From assembly GCF_037137075.1 (NCBI RefSeq), contig NZ_JBBBNV010000041.1, forward strand, positions 1 through 24,339: a stretch of 24,339 nucleotides of DNA, given 5' to 3'. Numbering within the stretch: position 1 is the first letter of the stretch; each line of letters opens with the position of its first letter. Positions 15,731-23,326 of this stretch are shown here, piece after piece. The notes beneath the pieces are model-generated. The model had not been told where the DNA came from, searched no databases, and saw only the letters and a list, made by a program, of their open reading frames with translations. A program made the position numbers and the translations under genes. Origin of the DNA: JBBBNV01 sp037137075 (GTDB taxonomy: Bacteria; Bacillota; Bacilli; Paenibacillales; NBRC-103111).

Positions 15731-17059
15731 TTATTTCAGGTCCTTTAATTTGCCGGTCATGCGCGAAATCAGCTCTTCGGCGGCTTTATCCGGTGTGAGC
15801 TTGCCGAAGCCGACCTGCTGCAAATAATCCTCTGTCAGCTTGGCCAGCTCCTGGTTCCCGCTGATGCCGTTGACCGGATCGCCGGGCTTGGCCAGCGCCA
15901 GACGGACTGCCTTGGAAACAACCGGGTCGATCAGCTTCTTCTCCACGAGCAGCTGCGAGTTCGATTCGACGGGCGGTACGCTGTATACGTCCTTCAGGAT
16001 AACGGCTGCTTCCGGGTCGGTGAGCAGCCAGCTGGCGAATTTGGCGGCTTCTTCCGGGTGCTTCGAGCTTTTGTTAATCGCCAGCGGATTGCTTGGGTTG
16101 ACCAGCACACCGGAGGTTTTGGCATCAGCCGGAATCGGATACGTCGTGACGTCAAGCTGCGGGATAAACGACTTCAGCTTGGTCAGGGTCGAAGCAAGAC
16201 CGAAGACCATCCCGACATCGCCTTTTTGCCAGGTGACGTTCTGGGTAATCTCCGGGTACAGGCTGCTTTCCTTCAAGGGCTGGAGCACGCCGTCATCCAG
16301 CAGCTGCTTGTAGTAGGTCAGCGCATCGGTCAACACCGCCTGGTCGAAGCCAAGCGTTTTGTCGTCATTAATCCACTGTTTGCCAGTCTGCTGTCTAACG
16401 TAAGGCTGCAGGAAGCCGCGAACGTCCAATTGAGCGAGCAGGTACGAGCTCGGGTCCTGCTGGTGAACCTGCTTGCCGACTTCGTGAATCGTTTTCCAAT
16501 CCCATTTCGTATCCTCAGCAATATTGAATTTCTTGAAAAATTCTTTGTTATAAGCGATGACCATGCCGTTGACGCCCATCGGCAGACCGACCAGCTTCTG
16601 ATCGAAGACGGTGTATTTCTGCAGAAACTCTTGATTAAAAGCGCTCAAATTCAGGTTCTGCTTCTGCGAGTTCAAGTCGAGCACAAGATGGCCCTTGACT
16701 GCAATATCATCGATCCAATCTACAGACAAGGGTGTCAGGTCAGGCGCTGTTCCTCCGGCGAATTGGGTGACCAGTTTCTGATAGTAGCCGTCGAAGCCGC
16801 CATATTCCGCTTCGATGTTAACGTTGGGATGCTTCTTTTTGTACAGCTCAATGGCCTCCAGCAAAGCGATATGGCGGTTTTCCGAGCCCCACCAGGCAAA
16901 ACGCAGGGTTACATTTTCCAGGGCTTTGCTGTTTGCGGCTGCCGGGTCTGTCTTGTTCCCCGCCGCTGAATTACTGCCGCTGCCTGCGCTGCAGCCGATA
17001 ACTGAGGCAATGAGGGCAATAGAGCATATCATGCCGATAATCTTAGTTGGTTTTTTCAT
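15731..17059 (-). CDS. CUT1-type sugar-binding lipoprotein
   Basis: This encodes a 442-residue extracytoplasmic solute-binding protein. A lysine-rich N-terminus and hydrophobic helix end in the lipobox VIGC, with lipidated Cys23, followed by a serine/glycine linker. The body has family-1 features such as VTLRFAWWGSENR near the mature N-terminus and AAKFASWLLTDPEAA in the C-terminal lobe. ATG 17059 has GAGGAGG about 8 nt upstream; the frame extends 7 codons further but without a comparable site. It is the first gene of the operon, so it sets substrate recognition. The sulfatase downstream suggests the ligand carries sulfate, which is inference. Confidence 0.92.
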   Translation of the reverse strand: MKKPTKIIGMICSIALIASVIGCSAGSGSNSAAGNKTDPAAANSKALENVTLRFAWWGSENRHIALLEAIELYKKKHPNVNIEAEYGGFDGYYQKLVTQFAGGTAPDLTPLSVDWIDDIAVKGHLVLDLNSQKQNLNLSAFNQEFLQKYTVFDQKLVGLPMGVNGMVIAYNKEFFKKFNIAEDTKWDWKTIHEVGKQVHQQDPSSYLLAQLDVRGFLQPYVRQQTGKQWINDDKTLGFDQAVLTDALTYYKQLLDDGVLQPLKESSLYPEITQNVTWQKGDVGMVFGLASTLTKLKSFIPQLDVTTYPIPADAKTSGVLVNPSNPLAINKSSKHPEEAAKFASWLLTDPEAAVILKDVYSVPPVESNSQLLVEKKLIDPVVSKAVRLALAKPGDPVNGISGNQELAKLTEDYLQQVGFGKLTPDKAAEELISRMTGKLKDLK

Positions 17060-17460
17060 AGTAATTCCTCCTCGTACCATCCGATATGATGATTTAATAT
17101 ACGCTGTGCGGCTCCTAATAAAAAGGCATGGCGCTTTAGTTTAGGTATCCGAAACGATATTTTTTCGGACAAAAGGGTTCATTTTCCGTCATTTATGGGT
17201 CCTGTGCGGCGTTTTAGCGGTAGAAAGGGCTTTATGGACGGTGGCAGCCGGCCAGTGACTGACCATCGTCATGCGATGCCGCATCACATGCTGAGAGCTG
17301 TACACAGCGCAAACAGCAGACCATGTCGGGCCTGTTTCTTGCTGCACGTGGATGGTCCTGCGCGGAGCAGTGCTTGCTTGTCCATACTGTACAAGTCGGG
17401 AAAAATCATTTATCTTATTAATTATATCCGATTGGATTACTTTGATTTAGAGGCTTTAGC
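17060..17460. other. Divergent regulatory region of the sulfatase locus
   Basis: No gene is seen. It separates the minus-strand transporter operon from the plus-strand response regulator and must hold both promoters. A TATATT in the minus-strand reading about 35 nt upstream of the binding-protein start is a possible -10. The dyad at 17148-17169 is the best operator candidate. Confidence 0.5.
17148..17169. promoter_or_regulatory. Dyad TCCGAAA-N8-TTTCGGA, candidate operator
   Basis: TCCGAAA (17148-17154) and TTTCGGA (17163-17169) are a perfect 7-bp inverted repeat with an 8-nt AT-rich spacer, about 90-110 nt upstream of the binding-protein start codon. Its position fits binding by the adjacent AraC-type response regulator, but AraC sites are often direct repeats, so the assignment is tentative. 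Confidence 0.35.
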
Positions 17461-18270
17461 TTGGGGGTTGAGAATCAAGTGTACAAACTTGTGCTGGTAG
17501 ACGATGAGGCGGAAATCCGCAGCGGGCTGTCGCAATATTTTCCATGGGGCCAAATCGGCTTTACCATCGTCGGGTCGTTCGAGAACGGTCTGCAGGCGCT
17601 GGAGTATATCGAGGCTCATCCGGTGGATGTTCTGCTCTGTGATGTGACGATGCCTGTCATGACGGGACTGGAGCTGGCCCGGAGGCTGCGCGAGAACGGA
17701 AGCCGCATCAAAATACTGTTCCTCAGCGGCCACAAGGATTTCGAGTATGCCAAGCAGGCGCTGGCTTATGATGTCAAAAGCTATATCGTCAAGCCGACCC
17801 ATTATGACGAGCTGGTGGAGGAATTCACCCGGTTGAAGCTGGAGCTGGACAAGACTGCCCCGGATTCGGCCGGGGGAGAGGGCGGCGGGCAGGCATCCTT
17901 TGATGAAAAAATTATTGCCGCCATCAAGAGCTATGTGGAGCAAAACTACCGGAATGCCGGGCTGGAGCAGGCGGCTGCGCTCGTGCGAATGAACCCGGAT
18001 TATATCAGCAAGTATTTCAAGCAAAAAACGGGGCAAAACTTCTCGGATTACGTCGTCGACATCCGAATGGCGAAGGCGGCCGAGCTGCTGAGGGATATCC
18101 GTTACAAGACGTTCGAAATCAGCGAGCTGGTCGGCTACAGCTATCCCAAAAACTTCACCCGCACCTTCAAAAAATATTATGGCGTGAGTCCGCGCGAATT
18201 CCGCAGCGGCCGTGAGGCCGCTTCCCGCCTGGAGGCGGATGAAGCCGGGCTTGGAAGGGCGGCGGAATGA
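17461..18270 (+). CDS. YesN-type response regulator (REC + AraC HTH)
   Basis: This encodes a 269-residue transcription regulator. The receiver domain has acidic D14-D15, phospho-acceptor D61 (in LLCDVTMPVMTG) and K111 (YIVKPTHYDE). The C-terminal AraC-type domain (about 155-262) has two helix-turn-helix units ending in the classic NFTRTFKKYYGVSPREFR. It is short for the family, lacking the long middle region of many YesN proteins. TTG 17461 with AGAGG 7 nt upstream is chosen. GTG 17479 would give the more usual VYKLVLVDDE start and is a real alternative. Its stop overlaps the kinase start as ATGA. It is divergent from the transporter operon, which it probably activates when the sensor detects the sugar. 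Confidence 0.92.
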   Translation: MGVENQVYKLVLVDDEAEIRSGLSQYFPWGQIGFTIVGSFENGLQALEYIEAHPVDVLLCDVTMPVMTGLELARRLRENGSRIKILFLSGHKDFEYAKQALAYDVKSYIVKPTHYDELVEEFTRLKLELDKTAPDSAGGEGGGQASFDEKIIAAIKSYVEQNYRNAGLEQAAALVRMNPDYISKYFKQKTGQNFSDYVVDIRMAKAAELLRDIRYKTFEISELVGYSYPKNFTRTFKKYYGVSPREFRSGREAASRLEADEAGLGRAAE

Positions 18271-20090
18271 GGACCCGCTTTTTTGTCAAAAATATGCTGC
18301 TGTTTCTGTTTCCGCTGCTGATCCCGGTCCTTATGCTCGGCACCTTGTCCATCGTGGTGACGAAGCAGTACATTCAAGGGGAAATCAGCCGCAATAATAT
18401 GACGCTGTTCAATCAGGTGGACCGCAGCATGGAGCTGCTGATGAACGAAATCGAAGCCTTGAACGTAAGCCTGGGCAATGCCGATGTGCTGTACCGGCTG
18501 GAGGAGGTCATGCGGACACAAACGCTGACGCTCGAAAACTTGCGGCTTATGAAGACGATTCAGAACTTTATGACCGGTCCGGCCAATGCGAAGCCTTATT
18601 TGGAGTCGGTGTATGTATACGTCAATAATGGACACGGCCATTTCCTGACAAGCGGGGCAGGACTGGCGCAGCTGAGCGATTTTCATGATACGGACTGGAA
18701 GGACAGCTTCGAGCGGCATGCCGATCGGACCGGGGTATGGGCGGAGTCCCGGCAGGTGCGGCGTTATTCGTTTGAAGCCCCATACAGAGTGACGACGCTG
18801 TACAAAAATCTGGTGTCCACCGTACAGAGCCGGCCCAGCGGCGTTATCGTGCTTAATGTGTACACCGATTACATGGAAAAGCTGCTGGACAACCTGGTGA
18901 CATTACCCAATCAGCGGCTTTTTGTGCTGGATGAAGCGGGGCGGGTGGTGCTGGCCAGCCATACGGAGGAAGGCACCGCTCCTTTGGAGGCTGGGCAAAT
19001 TCCGGCGGAAGCGGGCTCCTTCAACTGGAGCAGCGGCGGAACCTCGTATTTCGTCTCCCAGACAGCAGCCAAATCCGGCTGGAGGTACTTGTCGGTAACA
19101 CCGAGGGATTCCCTGAACCAAATTCCGTTCCGGCTCAGCGCCATGACGGTTTGGGTAGTGCTGCTGTCCTTTGCACTGGGGCTTGTAGTCACGTATATTT
19201 TGACCCGCCGCAACGTCAGACATATCCGCAGCATCATTGCCGTCATCCAGCACGCGGAGCAGGGTTTCCCGCTGCCATCGGCAGCAGCCTCGGACCGAAC
19301 GGATGAATACGGGTACATCGCCCGGAAAATTATTGCGAATTTTATCGAACGCCATTATTTGACGATGCAGCTGACGGAGAAAAAATATAAGCTTCAAACC
19401 GCGGAGCTGCTGGCGCTGCAGGCCCAAATCAACCCGCACTTTCTGTTCAATACGCTGGAGACGATCTACTGGAAGGTGCTGGGACTGACAGGGAAGCCGA
19501 ATGAGGCGAACCGCATGCTGGAGCATTTGTCCGGCCTGCTGAAATACTCGCTCCACACTCCGGGCGAAATGGTGCCTCTGTCCAAAGAAATAGAGAACGC
19601 GCAAAGCTATATCCGGCTGCAGAAGGTCCGTTATCAGGAGCGCTTTCAGGTGGATTGGCAGGTTGAAGCGGAGGAGCTGGAGGAGGCCGGGGTCATTAAG
19701 CTGCTGCTGCAGCCGCTGCTGGAAAATTGTATTCAGCACGGTATCCGCGGTATGAATATGCCGGGAACAAGCCGGATTAAAATCAAAATTTTGCGCTTCC
19801 CGGAGTATATCCGGATTGCCGTCATCGATAACGGGACAGGAATGAGCCGGGGACGGCTGGAGGAGATCCGGCGGCGGATACAATCGGAGGATGAAGGAAG
19901 AGGGCATATCGGGCTGGCCAATACCCACAAGCGGATTCGGCTGGCTTATCAGATGGAAGAAGGCTTGAAGATTTACAGTAAGCTCGGCTGGGGGACAGTG
20001 ATTGCGATGCATTTGCCGGTTCGAGGCGCAGCAGACAAGAAAGCCGGGGAGAAAACGGCGGATTCGGAGCCGGGTGGCAATCGGTTATAG
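18267..20090 (+). CDS. YesM-type sensor histidine kinase
   Basis: This encodes a 607-residue membrane sensor kinase. A first membrane helix (about 8-30) and a second (about 292-313) enclose an extracellular sensor domain of about 260 residues. A HAMP-like segment and coiled region lead to the His_kinase domain with H391 in QAQINPHFLFNTLE, then an HATPase_c domain with the N-box ENCIQHG (E486, N487) and G-boxes DNGTGMS and GHIGLANTHKRI. The NPHFLFN form of the phospho-histidine site marks the YesM/LytS-type group. It overlaps the response regulator stop by 4 nt. Together they form a sugar-responsive two-component system next to the CUT1 transporter, a layout typical of Paenibacillus. Confidence 0.94.
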   Translation: MRTRFFVKNMLLFLFPLLIPVLMLGTLSIVVTKQYIQGEISRNNMTLFNQVDRSMELLMNEIEALNVSLGNADVLYRLEEVMRTQTLTLENLRLMKTIQNFMTGPANAKPYLESVYVYVNNGHGHFLTSGAGLAQLSDFHDTDWKDSFERHADRTGVWAESRQVRRYSFEAPYRVTTLYKNLVSTVQSRPSGVIVLNVYTDYMEKLLDNLVTLPNQRLFVLDEAGRVVLASHTEEGTAPLEAGQIPAEAGSFNWSSGGTSYFVSQTAAKSGWRYLSVTPRDSLNQIPFRLSAMTVWVVLLSFALGLVVTYILTRRNVRHIRSIIAVIQHAEQGFPLPSAAASDRTDEYGYIARKIIANFIERHYLTMQLTEKKYKLQTAELLALQAQINPHFLFNTLETIYWKVLGLTGKPNEANRMLEHLSGLLKYSLHTPGEMVPLSKEIENAQSYIRLQKVRYQERFQVDWQVEAEELEEAGVIKLLLQPLLENCIQHGIRGMNMPGTSRIKIKILRFPEYIRIAVIDNGTGMSRGRLEEIRRRIQSEDEGRGHIGLANTHKRIRLAYQMEEGLKIYSKLGWGTVIAMHLPVRGAADKKAGEKTADSEPGGNRL

Positions 20091-20113
20091 TTATTTTTTC
20101 CGCCTGCCGCCTA

Positions 20114-20142
20114 TTGACCTCAACTGGTAAACCCGTTAAGAT
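20114..20142 (+). promoter_or_regulatory. Sigma-A type promoter upstream of the small ORF and rtcB
   Basis: The -35 box TTGACC (20114-20119) and the -10 box TAAGAT (20137-20142) are separated by exactly 17 bp. A start near 20149 would put the small ORF ribosome binding site about 10 nt into the transcript. Confidence 0.6.
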
Positions 20143-20168
20143 AAATCTAAATTATGGAAGGGAGGCCG

Positions 20169-20255
20169 ATGAGCATGACATTGTTGAACAGATGCAGTCA
20201 AAACCAACCTGGATTATATGAGATGACTTCGGTCTCTGCGGGAGCTGTGACATAG
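20169..20255 (+). CDS. Possible 28-codon leader peptide or small protein
   Basis: A short frame follows GGAAGGGAGG: ATG 20169 is 3 nt from GGAGG, while the in-frame ATG 20175 is 9 nt away and better spaced. The peptide is 26-28 residues, polar, with one cysteine and no membrane segment. It matches no family I recognise. It sits between a good promoter and a strong terminator, so it may be a leader peptide of an attenuator, a small protein, or chance coding inside a small RNA. Confidence 0.35.
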   Translation: MSMTLLNRCSQNQPGLYEMTSVSAGAVT

Positions 20256-20341
20256 GCCCGGCGGATGCTTTGTTGTACGCGGGAGGAGGGAGAATTTCTC
20301 CGGCCGCAGCCGCAAAGCGTCAGCAGGCTGCTTGCAGCGGG

Positions 20342-20380
20342 AACAGCCACGGACGATACGTCGTCTGTGGCTGTTTTTGT
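20342..20380 (+). terminator. Strong intrinsic terminator upstream of rtcB
   Basis: AACAGCCACGGACGA (20342-20356) and TCGTCTGTGGCTGTT (20361-20375) form a 15-bp stem with one G-T pair and a TACG loop, followed by a run of T and TTGTTG. It ends transcripts from the kinase genes and from the promoter at 20114, about 110 nt before rtcB. It may be a simple end or an attenuator. Confidence 0.88.
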
Positions 20381-20416
20381 TGTGCTTGAAACCATCCCGG
20401 AGCGGGAGGCAAATAG

Positions 20417-20458
20417 AATGAACGGTTCCGTTAGAGGGACAATTCCGGGCCGTTCATT
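20417..20458 (+). promoter_or_regulatory. Inverted repeat in the rtcB leader, shared with the HEAT operon
   Basis: AATGAACGG (20417-20425) and CCGTTCATT (20450-20458) are perfectly complementary with a 24-nt loop and no T-tract. The arm cores match those at 4148-4206. Similarity extends outward: left flank AGA and following YTCC, and GG before the right arm, are common to both. The core ends 36 nt before the rtcB ATG. Confidence 0.55.
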
Positions 20459-20493
20459 GTCAAATTTTGAAGAACGAAAGGGTTATGTATATT

Positions 20494-21912
20494 ATGGACG
20501 AAAATTATTACCGGACGGTGAAGCTGCCCGCGGGAGAAGTACATGTGTATGCGGGACATGAGCTGTTCCACCAGCTGGATTATAAAGTGTTTGAAATGGC
20601 GAATAACAATTTGCAAATTCCGAATCAGGTGTACATGAGCTATACCCCGGATGTGCATGTGGGGGTTGGAACCTGCATCGGCACGACCGCCGTGTGGAAC
20701 AGTCATGACGGCTATGTATCCCCTTCTATCGTCGGCAGCGATATCGGCTGCGGAATGCGGGTTCACGTGACGAACCTGCGGGCGGATGACCTGAAGGACG
20801 TGAAGCTGCGCCGCAAGCTGGTGAAGGCGATTGAGAAATATTTGCCGGTGGAGGATCATGCCCGGGGTTATTTCTCGGACATCCGGCTGGAGCATGTCGT
20901 TACAAAAGGGCTGCACGGACTGCCCAAGAAGTATATTCCCGACGGATACACACCGCGGAATGCAACGTCGCTCACCCACGTAGAGAGCAGCAAGTTCCAT
21001 CTCAACGAAGAAGCGTTGAACAAATTTCCCGACCGGGTCTGGCACCGATCGCATCGGCAACTCGGCACACTTGGGAACGGCAACCATTTTGCCGAGATTC
21101 AGGCGCTGGAAATTCCGGAGGAGAACCGCGCGATAGCCGAAGCCTGGGGGCTGTCGGACGGCCAGGTGGTGGTCATGATTCATTCCGGCTCCAGAGCCTG
21201 GGGCGGATCGGTAAGCCAGTACTGCGGCAGCGATATGGCCAAAATGATGCGCAGCGCCGGGGTCGGAACCGCCGATCCGAAGCTGCTGTTTGCCCCGCTG
21301 TCTCATCCGGTGGCGCAGGAATATGTAAACCTGATGTATTCGGCGCTGAACTATGCCGTCGTGAACCGGCACCTGATCGCTTATGCGGTGCGTGAAGCCG
21401 GGCGGGACGTGTTCGGCTCCAAGTTCGAGATGAAGACACTGTATGATTTGATGCACAATTACGCCTGGGAGGAGGAGCATGAGGGCAGGTCGTATTTTGT
21501 CCACCGCAAAGGAGCTACTCGCTCCTTGCCCGCAGGCCATGCAGGGAACCCGGCTCCGTACCTTGAGACTGGACACCCGGCGCTGATTCCCGGCTCGATG
21601 GGCACGGCCTCCTACATTATGGTTGGCAGTCAAGGCGGGGCTGCGAATTTCCACTCCATCTGTCACGGCGCGGGCCGTATCCGTTCCCGCAGCGCGACGA
21701 AACGGATCGTTACGCTGGACCAATTTACCTCGGCCATGCGTGTCGGGACGGATGAGGAAATCGTCGTCAACCAGCGGTCGCTCGAAGCTATTATTGATGA
21801 ATCGCCGCAGGCATATAAGGATGTAGATCAAATTATGGAGAGCGTGGTCGGAGCAGGTCTTGCGCGTGTTGTAGCCAAATGCAAGCCGCTGGCAGCGGTG
21901 AAGGGGGCTTAA
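20494..21912 (+). CDS. rtcB: RNA-splicing ligase RtcB
   Basis: This encodes a 472-residue GTP- and manganese-dependent RNA ligase that joins 2',3'-cyclic phosphate or 3'-phosphate ends to 5'-OH ends in RNA repair. The metal and nucleotide residues are present: D83 and C86 in SDIGCGMRV, H198 in GNGNHFAEI, H230 in HSGSRAWG, and the guanylylated H391 in CHGAGR. Length and C-terminus look complete. ATG 20494 is chosen because AAAGGG lies 11 nt upstream. ATG 20485 is only 2 nt from that site, and TTG 20467 has none. A KptA-like remnant starts within 10 nt of its stop, so rtcB was probably the first gene of an RNA-repair operon. Upstream leader structures suggest regulated expression. Confidence 0.95.
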   Translation: MDENYYRTVKLPAGEVHVYAGHELFHQLDYKVFEMANNNLQIPNQVYMSYTPDVHVGVGTCIGTTAVWNSHDGYVSPSIVGSDIGCGMRVHVTNLRADDLKDVKLRRKLVKAIEKYLPVEDHARGYFSDIRLEHVVTKGLHGLPKKYIPDGYTPRNATSLTHVESSKFHLNEEALNKFPDRVWHRSHRQLGTLGNGNHFAEIQALEIPEENRAIAEAWGLSDGQVVVMIHSGSRAWGGSVSQYCGSDMAKMMRSAGVGTADPKLLFAPLSHPVAQEYVNLMYSALNYAVVNRHLIAYAVREAGRDVFGSKFEMKTLYDLMHNYAWEEEHEGRSYFVHRKGATRSLPAGHAGNPAPYLETGHPALIPGSMGTASYIMVGSQGGAANFHSICHGAGRIRSRSATKRIVTLDQFTSAMRVGTDEEIVVNQRSLEAIIDESPQAYKDVDQIMESVVGAGLARVVAKCKPLAAVKGA

Positions 21913-21917
21913 TCTCC

Positions 21918-22115
21918 GTGGAAATCGGATTAGGGCTGGATTTCGCCACCCTTTCCGGGCAGCGCCGGGGCGAGCTTGTTATTCTTAGCGTCGATACGGA
22001 GTAAGCGAGTGCCGCAGGGGTTCAATTTTATTACGCCGGCAATGAGGTGTGGCTCGCGGACGGTATTCCAGCCGCCTGCTGCGGTGTGCACAGCGGGAGA
22101 GCGGAGAAGAGGTAG
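21918..22115 (+). pseudogene. kptA: Remnant of RNA 2'-phosphotransferase (Tpt1/KptA), C-terminal part
   Basis: One frame reads ATLSGQRRGELVILSVDTE, an in-frame TAA (22002-22004), then AAGVQFYYAGNEVWLADGIP and a final TAG at 22113-22115. This follows the KptA C-terminus I recall from E. coli (GARHGSPVVLTVKA, then GIPFWQAENGVWLT) in order and spacing, with the invariant VWL. Tpt1/KptA removes an internal 2'-phosphate from RNA using NAD+. A full protein is about 180 residues; only about 60 remain and the N-terminal two-thirds, including the usual RHxP region, is absent because rtcB occupies the DNA. The TAA could be one change from CAA. It is a broken partner of rtcB and probably non-functional. 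The GTG at 21918 lacks a ribosome binding site. Confidence 0.7.
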
Positions 22116-22211
22116 CTGCAGGCAGGCAAGCGCAGAACGAAAAACAAAAAAACGGGGAGCAGGCAGGTACAGCTCGTCGACATAAAGCATGGCCAAACGA
22201 AATTTGGTACG

Positions 22212-22262
22212 AAAAAAGGCAGGAGCTTGTAGTCGACCGGACATCAACGCAGCTCTTGCCTT
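22212..22262 (-). terminator. Terminator of the lipoprotein gene
   Basis: AAGGCAGGAGCT (22216-22227) and AGCTCTTGCCTT (22251-22262) form a 12-bp stem with one G-T pair. Read on the minus strand it ends in a T6 run (complement of 22212-22217). It lies 14 bp past the lipoprotein stop. The loop contains GTCGAC, a short coincidence with the dispersed repeat. Confidence 0.85.
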
Positions 22263-22275
22263 GTTTAAAATCAAA

Positions 22276-22977
22276 TTATGAGGCTGCCCACTTGACCATA
22301 GCGTCGAACAGCTTCCAGCCGTTCTCATTGATTTTTGTTTCGGAATCATGAAACACGTAGTAGAATACCTGCCGGGCCGGCAGCGGTTTGCCGTTGGTAT
22401 CGGCCGTGCCTTTTTCGAAGGCAATAATGGTGCCCTTGCCTGGTTCACCCGGTGCAGAAGCGACGATAGTTGCCTTGATGGTCGGTGTGGCAAAGCTTGA
22501 GTTCCCGATTTTGCTGAATACTTCGACGTTCCCGCTGAAGCCGTCGGCAATCGGGTGCTTTTTATCGACAATGTCAATGGATTTCAGGCCATTCTCATGC
22601 ACGAAGGTGCCCGCCTGGTCCTCGCTTTTGAGCAGGTTATGCACAACTGCAGCTTTGGCATTGGAATAAATAATCGGGGCCGTCGCGGCAGCGAGCTTGG
22701 TGCCGATTTGGGTCGCTTTGGCTGTATAGCTGATGTAAATCAGCCCTGCGTTTTTGGCATCCTCGGCCGTGACTTCACTGTCAGCCTTTGCGTTGACCTC
22801 AAAGCCTAACGTTTTCAGCCGCTGTATCAAGAATGGGTCTCCATTCCCGCCGCCGACAAACAGCGCTTTTTTGGCGTTCGGGCTGGTTGAGGCTTCTTTT
22901 GCTCCAGATGAGCAGGCTCCCAGCAGCAGCATCAGCATCAGAATAACAAGCAGAAGTACAGGTATTGTCCGTTTCAT
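22276..22977 (-). CDS. Secreted lipoprotein of unknown function
   Basis: This encodes a 233-residue predicted lipoprotein. A strongly hydrophobic N-terminus ends in the lipobox LGAC with lipidated Cys22, then a short serine/alanine linker. The mature part begins ALFVGGGNGDPFLIQRLKTL, followed by an alternating strand/helix pattern and VHENGLKSIDIVDKKHPIADGF. This layout recalls a flavodoxin- or glutamine-amidotransferase-like (ThuA-type) domain sometimes attached to secreted carbohydrate-active proteins; the resemblance is a weak, pattern-based guess. ATG 22977 has AAGGAGG about 9-12 nt upstream. It forms its own transcript, with a clear terminator downstream and a possible CcpA site upstream, which would fit a role in sugar use. 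Confidence 0.82.
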   Translation of the reverse strand: MKRTIPVLLLVILMLMLLLGACSSGAKEASTSPNAKKALFVGGGNGDPFLIQRLKTLGFEVNAKADSEVTAEDAKNAGLIYISYTAKATQIGTKLAAATAPIIYSNAKAAVVHNLLKSEDQAGTFVHENGLKSIDIVDKKHPIADGFSGNVEVFSKIGNSSFATPTIKATIVASAPGEPGKGTIIAFEKGTADTNGKPLPARQVFYYVFHDSETKINENGWKLFDAMVKWAAS

Positions 22978-23326
22978 GCATCGTTTCCTCCTTATGGTTA
23001 AACATTTTATTTGCTTTGGTCAGCTGTAATAAGGGGAGGGTGGGGGCCGGAGGCCGGAGAAAACGGAGCGTCGGGAAAGCGAGTGGAGCTAAAGCTGCTT
23101 CCCGCCAAATCGGCTGCCATTGCGGATGATATCTTAGACAGCGCTTTCATTCTACCTTGATTTCAAGATGCAAATATGGGGGAACACCTTCAAATTCAGG
23201 GGGGATTGTTTCATTTTGATCGACTGAGAATGGTGCAAGACCATAGAGATCTACGGATTTTATGTTAAAAAATGTAAAATACATCTTCCTGAAAGCCGAT
23301 ATATCTCTATAAAGATCTATTTCATT
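22978..23326. other. Upstream region of the lipoprotein gene
   Basis: No gene is seen. On the minus strand TTATTA and TAAAAT spaced 17 bp, ending about 25 nt before the ribosome binding site, are a weak promoter candidate. The part from about 23150 to 23330 is clearly more AT-rich than the flanking genes. Confidence 0.4.
23136..23150 (-). promoter_or_regulatory. Possible CcpA (cre) site
   Basis: The minus-strand sequence ATGAAAGCGCTGTCT fits the cre consensus WTGNAANCGNWNNCA except for the last base. It lies about 160 nt upstream of the lipoprotein start, farther than usual for strong repression, so the link is uncertain. Confidence 0.3.

Larger units (their letters stand above)
20091..20493. 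other. Structured leader region between the kinase gene and rtcB
   Basis: No conventional gene fills this gap. In order it contains a sigma-A-like promoter, a 28-codon ORF with a strong ribosome binding site, a long hairpin terminator, and an inverted repeat shared with the HEAT operon, as listed separately. A longer open frame through the second half runs across the terminator stem and has no ribosome binding site, so it is not called. Confidence 0.55.

Noticed and set aside
17225..17285. Possible fourth copy of the dispersed repeat
   Set aside because: Only short pieces such as CGTCATGC match; the similarity is too weak and gapped to call.
20265..20561. 98-codon plus-strand frame before rtcB
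   Set aside because: It runs through a 15-bp terminator stem and into rtcB in another frame, and has no ribosome binding site.
21918..22004. N-terminal fragment of a ribulokinase-type sugar kinase
   Set aside because: The opening IGLGLDFATLSG looked like an FGGY kinase start, but the continuing frame with RRGELVILSVD and GNEVWLADG fits the KptA C-terminus in order and spacing, which a kinase does not.
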